From positions 1 to 64,000 of the forward strand of contig CALXAT010000010.1 of assembly GCA_944386365.1 (NCBI GenBank): DNA of 64,000 nucleotides. Reading direction: 5' to 3'. The position numbers and the translations under genes are program-made. Under the pieces are notes generated by a model that saw only the letters and a list, made by a program, of their open reading frames with translations, made no database searches and had not been told where the DNA came from. This stretch comes from an uncultured Clostridia bacterium (lineage in GTDB: Bacteria > Bacillota > Clostridia > TANB77 > CAG-508). Position 1 is the first letter of the stretch; every line of letters starts with the position of its first letter. Below, one piece after another: positions 1 to 6,723 of this stretch.

Positions 1-23
1 TTTAGAATTTGTTCTTGTTTCAT
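1..23 (-). CDS. 5' end of an unidentified gene cut by the window edge
   Basis: Only the first seven codons are visible on the minus strand (M K Q E Q I L). The start is supported by a GAAGGGAG ribosome binding site just upstream and by a consensus promoter at 70-98. Together with the palindromic operator over the -10, the beginning resembles the N-terminus of TetR-type repressors, which often start M-K-x-E-x-I-L before the first helix. That family guess is inference from seven residues. Confidence 0.35.
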
Positions 24-41
24 ATTATTACTCCCTTCTTT

Positions 42-98
42 GTATACTACTATACCGTACTAGTATATTAGTATACTCTTTGTTTTAGAATTTGTCAA
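42..98 (-). promoter_or_regulatory. Sigma-A promoter overlapped by a 35-bp palindromic operator
   Basis: Read on the minus strand, TTGACA (93-98) is separated by 17 bases from TATACT (70-75), a near-perfect vegetative promoter for the gene leaving the left edge. An imperfect 35-bp palindrome with GTATACTA arms occupies 42-76, covering the -10 box and the expected start of transcription. A repressor dimer bound there would block transcription, so autoregulation by the adjacent gene product is likely. Confidence 0.65.
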
Positions 99-114
99 CA
101 ACAAATAAAAAAAA

Positions 115-136
115 TGAGAGTAATTAACTACTCTCT
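115..136 (-). terminator. Intrinsic terminator after the SDR remnant
   Basis: A 7-bp stem (116-122 with 129-135) with a 6-base loop is followed on the minus strand by a run of eight U. It lies just past the stop of the dehydrogenase fragment and is probably that gene's original terminator. Confidence 0.6.
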
Positions 137-146
137 ATGTTAACTC

Positions 147-494
147 CTATTTACTTGCATCTGCTGAAAGTTCTTCAATTGACTTATTATTTGCTTGTAA
201 CAATGCTCCACTTGTCCAAGAAGAAGTTAAACCATAATCTATATAAATTAATTGTCCTGACATATAAGAACAAATATCACTACCTATTACAACCATTTGG
301 TATCCCATGTCTTTTGGCTCTGCTGGATATCCATTCCAACTCTTTAAGAAAATGTTTGAAATCATCTCTTCACCTTCTTTTGCATCTCCATTTGGACTTG
401 TTGACTTATTGAAATCTTCTGTTAATCCTGTTGTTGTATCTCCTGGATTAATTGCATTTATTCTTATTCTCCTATTTATAAATTCAGATGACAT
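147..494 (-). pseudogene. C-terminal remnant of a short-chain dehydrogenase/reductase
   Basis: The 115 residues match only the end of a classical SDR: the strand and turn INAINPGDTTTGL after the active-site helix, and the C-terminal signature SGQLIYIDYG. A full SDR has about 250 residues. The N-terminal Rossmann half with the TGxxxGxG cofactor loop and the catalytic Tyr-x-x-x-Lys is absent, and the 420 bases upstream do not encode it. The first ATG has no convincing ribosome binding site. The loop after NPG resembles hydroxysteroid or coniferyl-alcohol-type SDRs, but that assignment is weak. The fragment keeps its own terminator at 115-136. It is best read as a gene whose 5' half was deleted or displaced near 495-517, where an inverted-repeat element begins. 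Confidence 0.75.
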
Positions 495-516
495 ACATTA
501 AATTAATAATAATGAT

Positions 517-806
517 AACTAACTAAACAAAATTAAAATAAATGGCTAAAAATGAACCTTTTATTTTGATATTTCCTATGTTTAGAGAATCCATTATTTA
601 AATTATGTAGATTTATTTTCAATAAAAGTCTAAACTATAGTAGTATCAATACTTTTGAGATATTGTTATAAGTTTTAATTTAATGCTTAAACGTTTGTTT
701 TTAAACAAAACATACTTTGAAACACTTGATATATAAGCAATTAGAAGGCATTTACTAAACACTAACTAAACAGAGCCATACAAAAAATAATTTTGTTTAG
801 TTAGTT
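517..806. repeat. 290-bp segment bounded by 19-bp perfect inverted repeats
   Basis: Bases 517-535 and 788-806 are exact reverse complements (arm AACTAACTAAACAAAATTA), enclosing 252 bases of noncoding AT-rich DNA. The left end lies 22 bases upstream of the truncated dehydrogenase. I see no target-site duplication and no reading frame inside. A MITE-like or degraded mobile element is possible. The rest of the gap from 495 to 917 contains no gene that I can support. Confidence 0.55.
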
Positions 807-816
807 GTTTAGTAAA
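751..816. repeat. Long imperfect hairpin
   Basis: Bases 751-772 pair with 794-816 through a 22-bp stem with a single bulged T and a 21-base loop. It shares the CTAACTAAACA motif with the inverted-repeat element and sits inside its right end. No U tract follows on either strand, so it is not a simple terminator. Confidence 0.5.
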
Positions 817-917
817 TAAAAAAATTAAATAAAATTAAAAACCGTGAAATACTTGATATTTCTAGTGAAAATAAATTTTTAGAAATTATTAATAAAAAAA
901 CTAAATTACAAAAAGTA

Positions 918-949
918 AAATAGCCTGTATCCTCAGATACAAGCTATTT
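918..949 (-). terminator. Terminator of the tRNA-Met gene
   Basis: A 13-bp stem with one mismatch (919-931 with 936-948) and a four-base CTCA loop lies just downstream of the tRNA on the minus strand, followed by a U-rich stretch. Confidence 0.7.
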
Positions 950-965
950 ACATCAGTTTTAATGT

Positions 966-1042
966 TGGTAGCGAAGATGTGATTCGAACACATGACCCTT
1001 CGGGTATGAACCGAATGCTCTAGCCAACTGAGCTACTTCGCC
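966..1042 (-). tRNA. tRNA-Met (anticodon CAT)
   Basis: The minus strand folds as a standard cloverleaf: acceptor 5' GGCGAAG paired with the 3' strand ahead of ACCA, D arm AGCTCAG..., anticodon stem and loop TCGGTTCATACCCGA with CAT, and T arm GTGTTCGAATCAC. The CCA end is encoded at 966-968. The G1-U72 wobble closing pair and general form fit an elongator methionine tRNA. Isoleucine decoding after lysidine modification cannot be excluded from sequence alone. Confidence 0.92.
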
Positions 1043-1061
1043 ATTTTTTCTAGCAAGTAAT

Positions 1062-1090
1062 ATTATACTGGTAGTTTTTCCTTTTGTCAA
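1062..1090 (-). promoter_or_regulatory. Perfect consensus promoter of tRNA-Met
   Basis: TTGACA (1085-1090) and TATAAT (1062-1067) are separated by exactly 17 bases on the minus strand, placing the transcription start a few bases before the tRNA 5' end. Confidence 0.85.
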
Positions 1091-1095
1091 GTAAA

Positions 1096-1125
1096 AAATA
1101 CAAGAATTTTAAAATTCTTGTATTT
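1096..1125 (-). terminator. Palindromic terminator after the 1124-1495 gene
   Basis: A perfect 15+15 base palindrome (1096-1110 with 1111-1125) overlaps the stop codon of the upstream gene and runs into an A/T-rich stretch. It ends six bases from the -35 box of tRNA-Met. Confidence 0.5.
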
Positions 1126-1495
1126 ATTCTCCAATTTCATAACCTTTTGATTTATCCTTATTAACTTTACTATTTGTTAATTCTCTATCTGCTTCTTTTG
1201 TTTGAACTTGTGCTTTTACTCCATAACTCTTTCTTTTTTTAGCTTCCTTCGTTTTTCCAGTTGTACTTTCTTTTTCAGGAATGGTTTCTCTTGCTTCAAA
1301 TCTTTCTATAGCTTTTGCACTTTCCGGATTATTTTTCCAGATTTGTGCTGCTTCTAATTCTGCACCTGTCAATTTTGAAGCACTTGGTGCACCACCAATT
1401 ATATCTCCTAAAGTTGCAAAAGTTTCTAAGAATGCTTTTAATTTAGATTTTATATATTCATTTACATTTATTTTTTCGGCACTTACATTTTTCAT
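1124..1495 (-). CDS. Small hydrophilic protein of unknown function
   Basis: Not recognised. The 123 residues begin with about 50 residues of probable amphipathic helix (IKSKLKAFLETFATLGDIIGG), then become very Lys/Glu/Thr-rich and low in complexity, as expected of a disordered tail. There is no signal peptide or membrane segment. The ATG at 1495 is preceded by a strong GAGGTG about 36 bases upstream, with a small hairpin (CTTAGA/TCTAAG) between them, and a stop codon blocks any earlier in-frame start, so initiation may use the folded leader. It appears monocistronic, between terminators on both sides. The codon pattern and open frame support a real gene. Confidence 0.6.
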   Translation of the reverse strand: MKNVSAEKINVNEYIKSKLKAFLETFATLGDIIGGAPSASKLTGAELEAAQIWKNNPESAKAIERFEARETIPEKESTTGKTKEAKKRKSYGVKAQVQTKEADRELTNSKVNKDKSKGYEIGE

Positions 1496-1572
1496 ATTTT
1501 TTACTTAGAAAACTTCTAAGCTTTTTTCACCTCTTTTATAAAAATATACTCTTACATTTAATATTATAACAC

Positions 1573-1599
1573 AAAAAGCCTTGATTAGCAAGGCTTTTT
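1573..1599. terminator. Bidirectional intrinsic terminator
   Basis: An 11-bp perfect stem (1573-1583 with 1589-1599) containing AAGCCTTG has a 5-base loop and A/T tails on both sides. It ends the alaS-HIT transcript. Confidence 0.8.
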
Positions 1600-1666
1600 A
1601 TGTAATTTACATTTATTTCAGATGTAACTTTTATAATATCTTTTGTCTTTTATATCTCTATTTATG

Positions 1667-2014
1667 TTATCCTATAATTTTCTCACCTAATCTTTTTCCT
1701 GCAAGTACATGAAAATGCAAATGTTTTACTTCCTGTCCACCATCTTCTCCACAGTTGATGATTACTCTATATCCTTTTTCCTTAAAGCCTTTTTCTTCTG
1801 CTATTTGATTAATTACCATATGCATTTTTGCAATCAACTCACAATCTTCTTTAGCTATATCATTATGTGTTGTTATATGTTTTTTGGGTATCACTAATAT
1901 ATGAATTGGTGCTGCTGGATTTATATCATTAAAAGCTAATATATCTTTATCTTCATATACCTTATTAGATGGAACCTCTCCTTTTACAATTTTACAAAAT
2001 AAACAATCTTCCAT
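1667..2014 (-). CDS. HIT family nucleotide hydrolase (HinT-like)
   Basis: The 115-residue protein is the usual length for HINT-branch histidine-triad proteins, which hydrolyse phosphoramidate bonds on purine nucleotides, including aminoacyl-adenylates. The N-terminal CLFCKIVKGEVPS segment carries the two zinc-type cysteines, PAAPIHILVIPKKH is the substrate-binding strand, and HLHFHVL near the end is the catalytic His-x-His-x-His motif. It starts 15 bases after the stop of alaS in the same direction, so the two are co-transcribed. That pairing fits a role in clearing aminoacyl-AMP by-products of the synthetase, which is inference from family chemistry. Confidence 0.92.
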   Translation of the reverse strand: MEDCLFCKIVKGEVPSNKVYEDKDILAFNDINPAAPIHILVIPKKHITTHNDIAKEDCELIAKMHMVINQIAEEKGFKEKGYRVIINCGEDGGQEVKHLHFHVLAGKRLGEKIIG

Positions 2015-2029
2015 ATTATTTACTTCCTT

Positions 2030-3787
2030 TCAATCTTTTATTAAAACTGCTTTGATTCTTCTAACGCCTGATGAACTAGATTCTTCCTTTTTGATTTTAA
2101 ACCTTCCCATATCTCCTGTATGGGTTACATGAGGTCCTCCACAAATCTCTTTACTAAAATCTCCTATTGTATATACTTTTACTTTATCCCCATATTTATC
2201 TGTAAATAAGCCAATTGCCCCCGACTTTTTAGCATCTTCATAACTCATTTCCTCACAAGTAACTGGTAAATCTCTCTGTATTTGCTCATTTACTAGATCT
2301 TCTACTTTTTGAATTTCCTCTTTTGTCATTTTTTGCGGATGTGTAAAGTCAAATCTTAGTCGTTCTTCTGTTATGTTAGATCCACTTTGCTTTACATGTT
2401 CTCCCAAAACAGTTCTTAATGCTTGATGTAATAAATGGGTTGCTGTATGATATGCAATTGTTTTTTCGTTTTGGTCAGCTAATCCACCCTTAAATTTTTG
2501 TGTACTTCCTTGTCTTGATTTTTCTTGATGGGCTTTAAATAATTCTTCAAAACCTTTTAAATCTACTGTCATATCATTTTCTTCTGCTAATTCTTTTGTT
2601 ACTTCTGGTGGGAAACCATAGGTATCATATAATTTAAATACAACATTTGCATTAATTTCTGTTTTACCATTTTCTTTTGCTTTTTGCATTTCTTTATGAA
2701 ATTCTTTTTCTCCATGTGTTAATGTTTTTACAAATTTATCCTTTTCTTCATTAATTACAGATTTTATGGTTTCTCTATTGGTTTCTAATTCTGGATACAT
2801 TTCTTTTAGGTTATCAATATTTATTTCAATTAAATTTGATAATTCTGATAAATCAATTTGTAACTTATTCATATGTCGAATCATTCTACGAATTAATCTT
2901 CTTAATACATATCCTCTGTCAATATTACTTGGTCTACCACCATCTGCTATAATCATCATACTAGAACGTAAATGTTCCGCAATAATTCTTCTACTTTCTA
3001 TATTATCTATTTTTTGAAGTTCTTGTATTTTTTCCATAACTGGTAAAAATAATTCTGTATCAAATGGTGTTTCTTTTCCCTGTAGTAACATGGTCATTCT
3101 TTCTAATCCTAATCCTGTATCTACATTTCTTTGTTTTAATTTGGAATATCCATTTTTATCTTTGTAATATTCCATAAACACATTATTCCAAATTTCTACA
3201 TATTTACCACAATCACAACTAGGTTGACAATCTGGTCCACATGCTGGTTTTCCTGTATCATAAAACATTTCTGTATCTGGGCCACATGGTCCTTCTTCTC
3301 CAGCTATCCACCAGTTATCATCTTTTCCATAAAAATAAATATGTCCATCTAATATACCAACATCTTTCCATACTTTTGCTGAAACATCATCTCTTGGACA
3401 ATCATCATCTCCTGCAAAACAAGTGACTGATAATTTTTCTACTGGTATTTGTAATTCTTTTGTTAAGAATTCAAAACTCATTTTAATAGATTCTTCTTTG
3501 AAATAATCTCCTAAAGACCAATTTCCAAGCATTTCAAAATAAGTTAAATGTCTATTGTCTCCCACTTCATCTATATCATTGGTTCTAAGACACTTTTGAT
3601 AATCTGTAAGCCTTGTTCCTTCTGGATGTTTTTCCCCTAATAAGTAAGGTACCAATGGTTGCATACCTGCTGTTGTAAATAATACAGATGGATCATTTTC
3701 AGGTATCAATGATGCTGATGGTATAATGACATGTCCATGTCTCTTAAAAAAATCTAAATACTTATTTCTAATCTCTATTGCTTTCAT
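2030..3787 (-). CDS. alaS: Compact alanyl-tRNA synthetase lacking the beta-barrel and C-Ala domains
   Basis: It attaches alanine to tRNA-Ala. The class II catalytic core is complete: motif 1 region near residues 28-45 (LFTTAGMQPLVPYLLG), motif 2 region with NRHLTYFEMLGNWS (78-91), and motif 3 GLGLERMTML (225-234). An insert carries a CGPDCQPSCDCGK cysteine cluster (183-195). The editing domain keeps its zinc ligands HTATH (447-451) and CGGPH (549-553), where most homologues have CGGTH. The catalytic part joins the editing domain directly at GGLADQNEKT, so the intervening beta-barrel is missing, and the protein stops at 585 residues where typical bacterial enzymes reach about 870 with DHHA1/C-Ala. 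The ATG at 3787 has an AAGGGAAG ribosome binding site; a TTG one codon earlier is less likely. Confidence 0.93.
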   Translation of the reverse strand: MKAIEIRNKYLDFFKRHGHVIIPSASLIPENDPSVLFTTAGMQPLVPYLLGEKHPEGTRLTDYQKCLRTNDIDEVGDNRHLTYFEMLGNWSLGDYFKEESIKMSFEFLTKELQIPVEKLSVTCFAGDDDCPRDDVSAKVWKDVGILDGHIYFYGKDDNWWIAGEEGPCGPDTEMFYDTGKPACGPDCQPSCDCGKYVEIWNNVFMEYYKDKNGYSKLKQRNVDTGLGLERMTMLLQGKETPFDTELFLPVMEKIQELQKIDNIESRRIIAEHLRSSMMIIADGGRPSNIDRGYVLRRLIRRMIRHMNKLQIDLSELSNLIEINIDNLKEMYPELETNRETIKSVINEEKDKFVKTLTHGEKEFHKEMQKAKENGKTEINANVVFKLYDTYGFPPEVTKELAEENDMTVDLKGFEELFKAHQEKSRQGSTQKFKGGLADQNEKTIAYHTATHLLHQALRTVLGEHVKQSGSNITEERLRFDFTHPQKMTKEEIQKVEDLVNEQIQRDLPVTCEEMSYEDAKKSGAIGLFTDKYGDKVKVYTIGDFSKEICGGPHVTHTGDMGRFKIKKEESSSSGVRRIKAVLIKD

Positions 3788-3828
3788 CAAAATTCTTCCC
3801 TTCTTTACTTGATAAATACGATATTAGC

Positions 3829-3857
3829 ATTATACTGTAAATATGAAAAAAAATCAA
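3829..3857 (-). promoter_or_regulatory. alaS promoter
   Basis: TTGATT (852-857 of the 3000s, i.e. 3852-3857) and TATAAT (3829-3834) are separated by 17 bases on the minus strand, about 40 bases upstream of the alaS start. Confidence 0.7.
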
Positions 3858-3935
3858 GTAAAATCCTTAATAGATGGCTATTTATCTTGAAAAATCCAAC
3901 TTATTGCAATGATTTTAATTATTTCTGTTTTCTTT

Positions 3936-4172
3936 TTATATTTCTACCAAAATTAAATCCTCTCCTATACATTTGACATTTTTCCATGGAATAGAAATTT
4001 CATTATTGGTTTTAAAAATATTCATTAATTTATTTCCAGAACCTGGAACAATAATATGGGTTATATTTCCTGTTTCTAAATCTGCACATACATCTTGTAC
4101 ATATCCTAATCTTTTGCCATCACAGATATTTATAACTTCTTTATGTTTAAAATCCAATCCTTTTTCTTGCAT
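3936..4172 (-). CDS. ylmC: YlmC/YmxH family PRC-barrel protein
   Basis: The 78 residues match the YlmC/YmxH family of small PRC-barrel proteins found beside sigG in spore formers. The opening KEVINICDGKRLGYVQD, the middle THIIVPG and the closing IPWKNVKCIGEDLILVE are characteristic. The biochemical role is not established; sporulation association comes from genomic context. The gene follows sigG by about 180 bases. A GGAGG-type site precedes the ATG. Confidence 0.88.
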   Translation of the reverse strand: MQEKGLDFKHKEVINICDGKRLGYVQDVCADLETGNITHIIVPGSGNKLMNIFKTNNEISIPWKNVKCIGEDLILVEI

Positions 4173-4283
4173 TGCAGATTCCTCCTATTTACTAAAATTT
4201 CATTATTTATAGTATATTCATAAAATCATAAAAATTGCTAAGAAATTTCATTTTCCTTTAAATTCATGTATTTTACAGTAATA

Positions 4284-4320
4284 AACAAAAAGGAACACAC
4301 TTTTTAGTCTGTCCCTTTTG
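4284..4320 (-). terminator. Probable terminator after sigG
   Basis: CAAAAAGGAACACAC pairs imperfectly with GTCTGTCCCTTTTG (two mismatches) around a short loop. It lies about 30 bases past the sigG stop, with U-rich sequence following on the minus strand. Confidence 0.45.
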
Positions 4321-4348
4321 TTTCATTTTGAAACGATTTGACACGTCC

Positions 4349-5122
4349 CTAATGGTATAATCTTTTTATATGTTGTATTGCTGTTTTTTCTAATCTGGAT
4401 ACTTGTGCTTGTGAGATACCAATTTCTTCTGCTACTTCCATTTGTGTTCTCCCATCAAAAAATCTTTTATTAATAATCATTCTTTCTTTTTCACTTAGCT
4501 TTTCCATAGCACCTTTAATCGTTATTTTTTCTGCCCATAACTCATCTGTATTTTTCCTATCTTTTACCTGGTCCATAATATAGATACTTTCAGAACCATC
4601 ATTATATATTGGTTCTTGAAGTGATACGGGGTCTTGAATAGCATCTAAGCTAAAAGCAATATCTTCTTTTGTAACATCTAATTCTTTTGCTATTTCGTCT
4701 ATGTTTGGTTCTTTACCATTTTCCTTTGTATACCTTTCCTTAAATTGTATAACCTTATATGCTAAATCTCTTATAGATCTACTTACCCTTATACTATTAT
4801 TATCTCTCAAATATCTTTTTACTTCTCCTATTATCATTGGTACAGCATATGTGCTAAACTGTACATTTTGACTTAAATCGAAATTATCAATGGCTTTGAT
4901 TAAACCTACACAGCCAACTTGAAATAGATCATCTGCATTTTCTCCTCTTCCGTAAAATCTTTGTATAACACTTAATACTAATCTTAGATTTCCATTAATA
5001 AATGTGTTTCTTGCTTCTTCATCTCCTGCTTTTATTTTTATAAAAAGTGCTTCCTTTTCTTCTTTACTTAATAATGGTAAATTTGATGTATTTACTCCAC
5101 AGATTTCAACTTTATTTAGCAA
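4349..5122 (-). CDS. sigG: RNA polymerase sigma-G, late forespore factor
   Basis: SigG directs transcription in the engulfed forespore. The 257 residues open with the sigma-G signature NKVEICGVNTSNLP. Region 2 follows (NLRLVLSVIQRF, ADDLFQVGCVGLIKAIDNFD, FSTYAVPMIIGEVKRYLRDN), then region 3, and region 4 ends in the helix-turn-helix MEVAEEIGISQAQVSRLEKTAI. Translation starts at TTG 5122, eight bases after a perfect GGAGG at 5131-5135; no ATG fits the conserved N-terminus. The order spoIIGA-sigE-sigG is the classical Firmicutes arrangement, here with one extra gene before sigG. This helix-turn-helix is intact, unlike that of sigE. Confidence 0.96.
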   Translation of the reverse strand: MLNKVEICGVNTSNLPLLSKEEKEALFIKIKAGDEEARNTFINGNLRLVLSVIQRFYGRGENADDLFQVGCVGLIKAIDNFDLSQNVQFSTYAVPMIIGEVKRYLRDNNSIRVSRSIRDLAYKVIQFKERYTKENGKEPNIDEIAKELDVTKEDIAFSLDAIQDPVSLQEPIYNDGSESIYIMDQVKDRKNTDELWAEKITIKGAMEKLSEKERMIINKRFFDGRTQMEVAEEIGISQAQVSRLEKTAIQHIKRLYH

Positions 5123-5227
5123 AAAGAAAACCTCCTTTTATTATACTTAGTATAAGTATTTCCTAAAAAGAGATTTCTATTCGTTTCATAACTTTAGATT
5201 ACAAAAAATATCTATTATATCTATATA

Positions 5228-5881
5228 TTAATTATCTTTTTCATCTGACGGATACCTTTGATTTTCTGCATTTTGTATCCATTCATTTTTTTGTTGTATT
5301 TTATCTGAGATTTCATATTCAAAATTATATATAAATCTTCTAAAATCATCTTCTTTTCCTTCTGACATCAAATAAACTTTATTTTTTCCATTCTTTTCAA
5401 TTGCTATATAATATCTAACAAGTTTTCTTGATGTCGTATATGTATGTACTTCTCCATATTCTGCTCGTGTTTGGTTGATTGGACTATATCCTTTATAAAT
5501 ATGTAGATAACATTCATCATTTTTTAAATCATACATTGTATGATTTATTTTCATCTGATATTCATTAAAATAGGTAACTTTAAATTTTACTGCCCTTTTT
5601 TCATATATGGTTACACAAATTAAAATAATGGAGAATAAGCTCATTCCTCCTAAAATAATAATTTTATTTACTAAATCATAATTTTCCAATAAAATATGAT
5701 TCTTGGCAATATAATATATTGTTCCTATTACACATATTATACTCATCACTAACAGAAAATAATACCCTAAACCATTTCCTATATTTACATCTTTATAAGG
5801 ATTTTTTATTTTTAAAATTTTTCCTTTATCCATTAGATAGTCTATATATTGTTCTATCTTTTCATTTTTTATTATTTTCAT
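5228..5881 (-). CDS. Membrane protein of unknown function between sigE and sigG
   Basis: Not recognised. The 217 residues start with a short basic amphipathic segment, followed by two membrane helices (about residues 40-60 and 72-92) and a C-terminal soluble domain of about 120 residues rich in Tyr, Lys and charged residues (CYLHIYKGYSP, VRYYIAIEKNGKNKVYLMS, FRRFIYNFEYEI). The pattern resembles PH-like or YcxB-like bacterial membrane-anchored domains, but I cannot confirm this. It sits in the sigE-sigG interval, which is normally empty, so it may be a lineage-specific sporulation gene. It is codirectional with both neighbours. Confidence 0.75.
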   Translation of the reverse strand: MKIIKNEKIEQYIDYLMDKGKILKIKNPYKDVNIGNGLGYYFLLVMSIICVIGTIYYIAKNHILLENYDLVNKIIILGGMSLFSIILICVTIYEKRAVKFKVTYFNEYQMKINHTMYDLKNDECYLHIYKGYSPINQTRAEYGEVHTYTTSRKLVRYYIAIEKNGKNKVYLMSEGKEDDFRRFIYNFEYEISDKIQQKNEWIQNAENQRYPSDEKDN

Positions 5882-5969
5882 TACTTGTCATTTGATATAT
5901 TAACTTATATATATCTTTCCCCTTTCATTTTATTATCCTTATTATATTATAAAAAAAATATACTTTCAA

Positions 5970-6053
5970 CTATCCAATTTTACTAACAATATCTTTTTTC
6001 ATTTTATTAATAATTTTCTTTTCTAATCTAGATATATAACTTTGTGAGATACC
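5970..6053 (-). other. sigE: Out-of-frame C-terminal end of sigE (after a +1 shift)
   Basis: Read one base ahead of the upstream sigE frame, this stretch encodes [17 protein letters not shown] and onward to a TAG at 5970. This is the second half of the region 4.2 helix-turn-helix and the normal end of sigma-E. Reading it requires passing the extra C at 6054. The joined product would be 248 residues, close to the 239 of the Bacillus subtilis protein. Confidence 0.85.
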
Positions 6054-6717
6054 GTAATTCATCTGCAACTTCTTTTTGTGTCTTCTCCTTTCCTGTTTTA
6101 AATCCAAAACGCATTTCCATAATATTTTTTTCTCTATCATTCAATTTCAAAACAGCTGCACGAAGTAATGTTTTATCTACTTCATCTTCTAAATTTCTTG
6201 ATGTTACATCTGGTTCTGTTCCTAAAATATCAGAGAGTAATAATTCATTTCCCTCTCCATCTTTGTTTAATGGCTCATCAATTGAAATTTCTCCTTTAAT
6301 TTTATTACTTTTTCTTAAATACATTAATATCTCATTTTCAATACATCTAGAGGCATAAGTTGCTAGTTTTATTTTCTTTTCATTATTAAAAGTATTTACA
6401 CCTTTCATTAAACCAATGGTTCCTATGGATATTAAATCCTCTATCCCAATGCCTGTGTTTTCAAATTTTTTGGCAATATATACAACTAATCTTAAATTTC
6501 TCTCCACTAGAATTTGTCTTGCTTCTAAATTATTTTCTTCTGATAATTTTTTTATATAAAATTCTTCTTCTTCTGGTGGTAATGGTGGTGGGAGTGTTTG
6601 GCTACCAGCTATATAAAATATAGGTAAATATTCTATCTCATTATTATCATTTAAATATTTTGCACAGATTGTATGTATACTATTTTTTACAAAATCTATA
6701 ATCTTCAAATTCATCAA
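6028..6717 (-). CDS. sigE: RNA polymerase sigma-E precursor, interrupted by a +1 frameshift at CGG
   Basis: SigE is the early mother-cell sporulation factor, made as pro-sigma-E and cleaved by SpoIIGA. The pro-sequence (about residues 1-36) ends at [13 protein letters not shown], matching the known processing region. Regions 2 and 3 are strongly conserved ([51 protein letters not shown]). In region 4.2 the frame reads [10 protein letters not shown] and then a CGG codon (codon 222, 6052-6054), after which it degenerates and stops seven codons later. The correct continuation [13 protein letters not shown] lies in the +1 frame. Without the shift the promoter-recognition helix is lost. The start is six bases from the spoIIGA stop, so the two genes are co-expressed. 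Confidence 0.93.
   Translation of the reverse strand: MMNLKIIDFVKNSIHTICAKYLNDNNEIEYLPIFYIAGSQTLPPPLPPEEEEFYIKKLSEENNLEARQILVERNLRLVVYIAKKFENTGIGIEDLISIGTIGLMKGVNTFNNEKKIKLATYASRCIENEILMYLRKSNKIKGEISIDEPLNKDGEGNELLLSDILGTEPDVTSRNLEDEVDKTLLRAAVLKLNDREKNIMEMRFGFKTGKEKTQKEVADELRYLTKLYI
6052..6054 (-). other. Putative +1 frameshift site (TTA-CGG-T) in sigE
   Basis: The zero-frame codons are GAA TTA CGG TAT. Removing the C restores GAA TTA GGT ATC TCA, i.e. E-L-G-I-S, where Gly is the conserved turn residue of the helix-turn-helix. CGG is otherwise absent in frame in this window except at the matching site in the cyclic glucan synthase. Confidence 0.75.
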
Positions 6718-6723
6718 CTCCTT

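Noticed and set aside
2030-3787. The short AlaRS as another frameshifted gene
   Set aside because: No CGG codon lies near its end, the HIT gene begins 15 bases later, and no C-Ala sequence is found in another frame. It is truly short.
5970-6717. sigE simply dismissed as a sequencing error or pseudogene
   Set aside because: The rest of the gene is fully conserved and an identical CGG layout recurs at the glucan synthase junction, so a common biological cause is the better working idea. An error cannot be excluded without reads.
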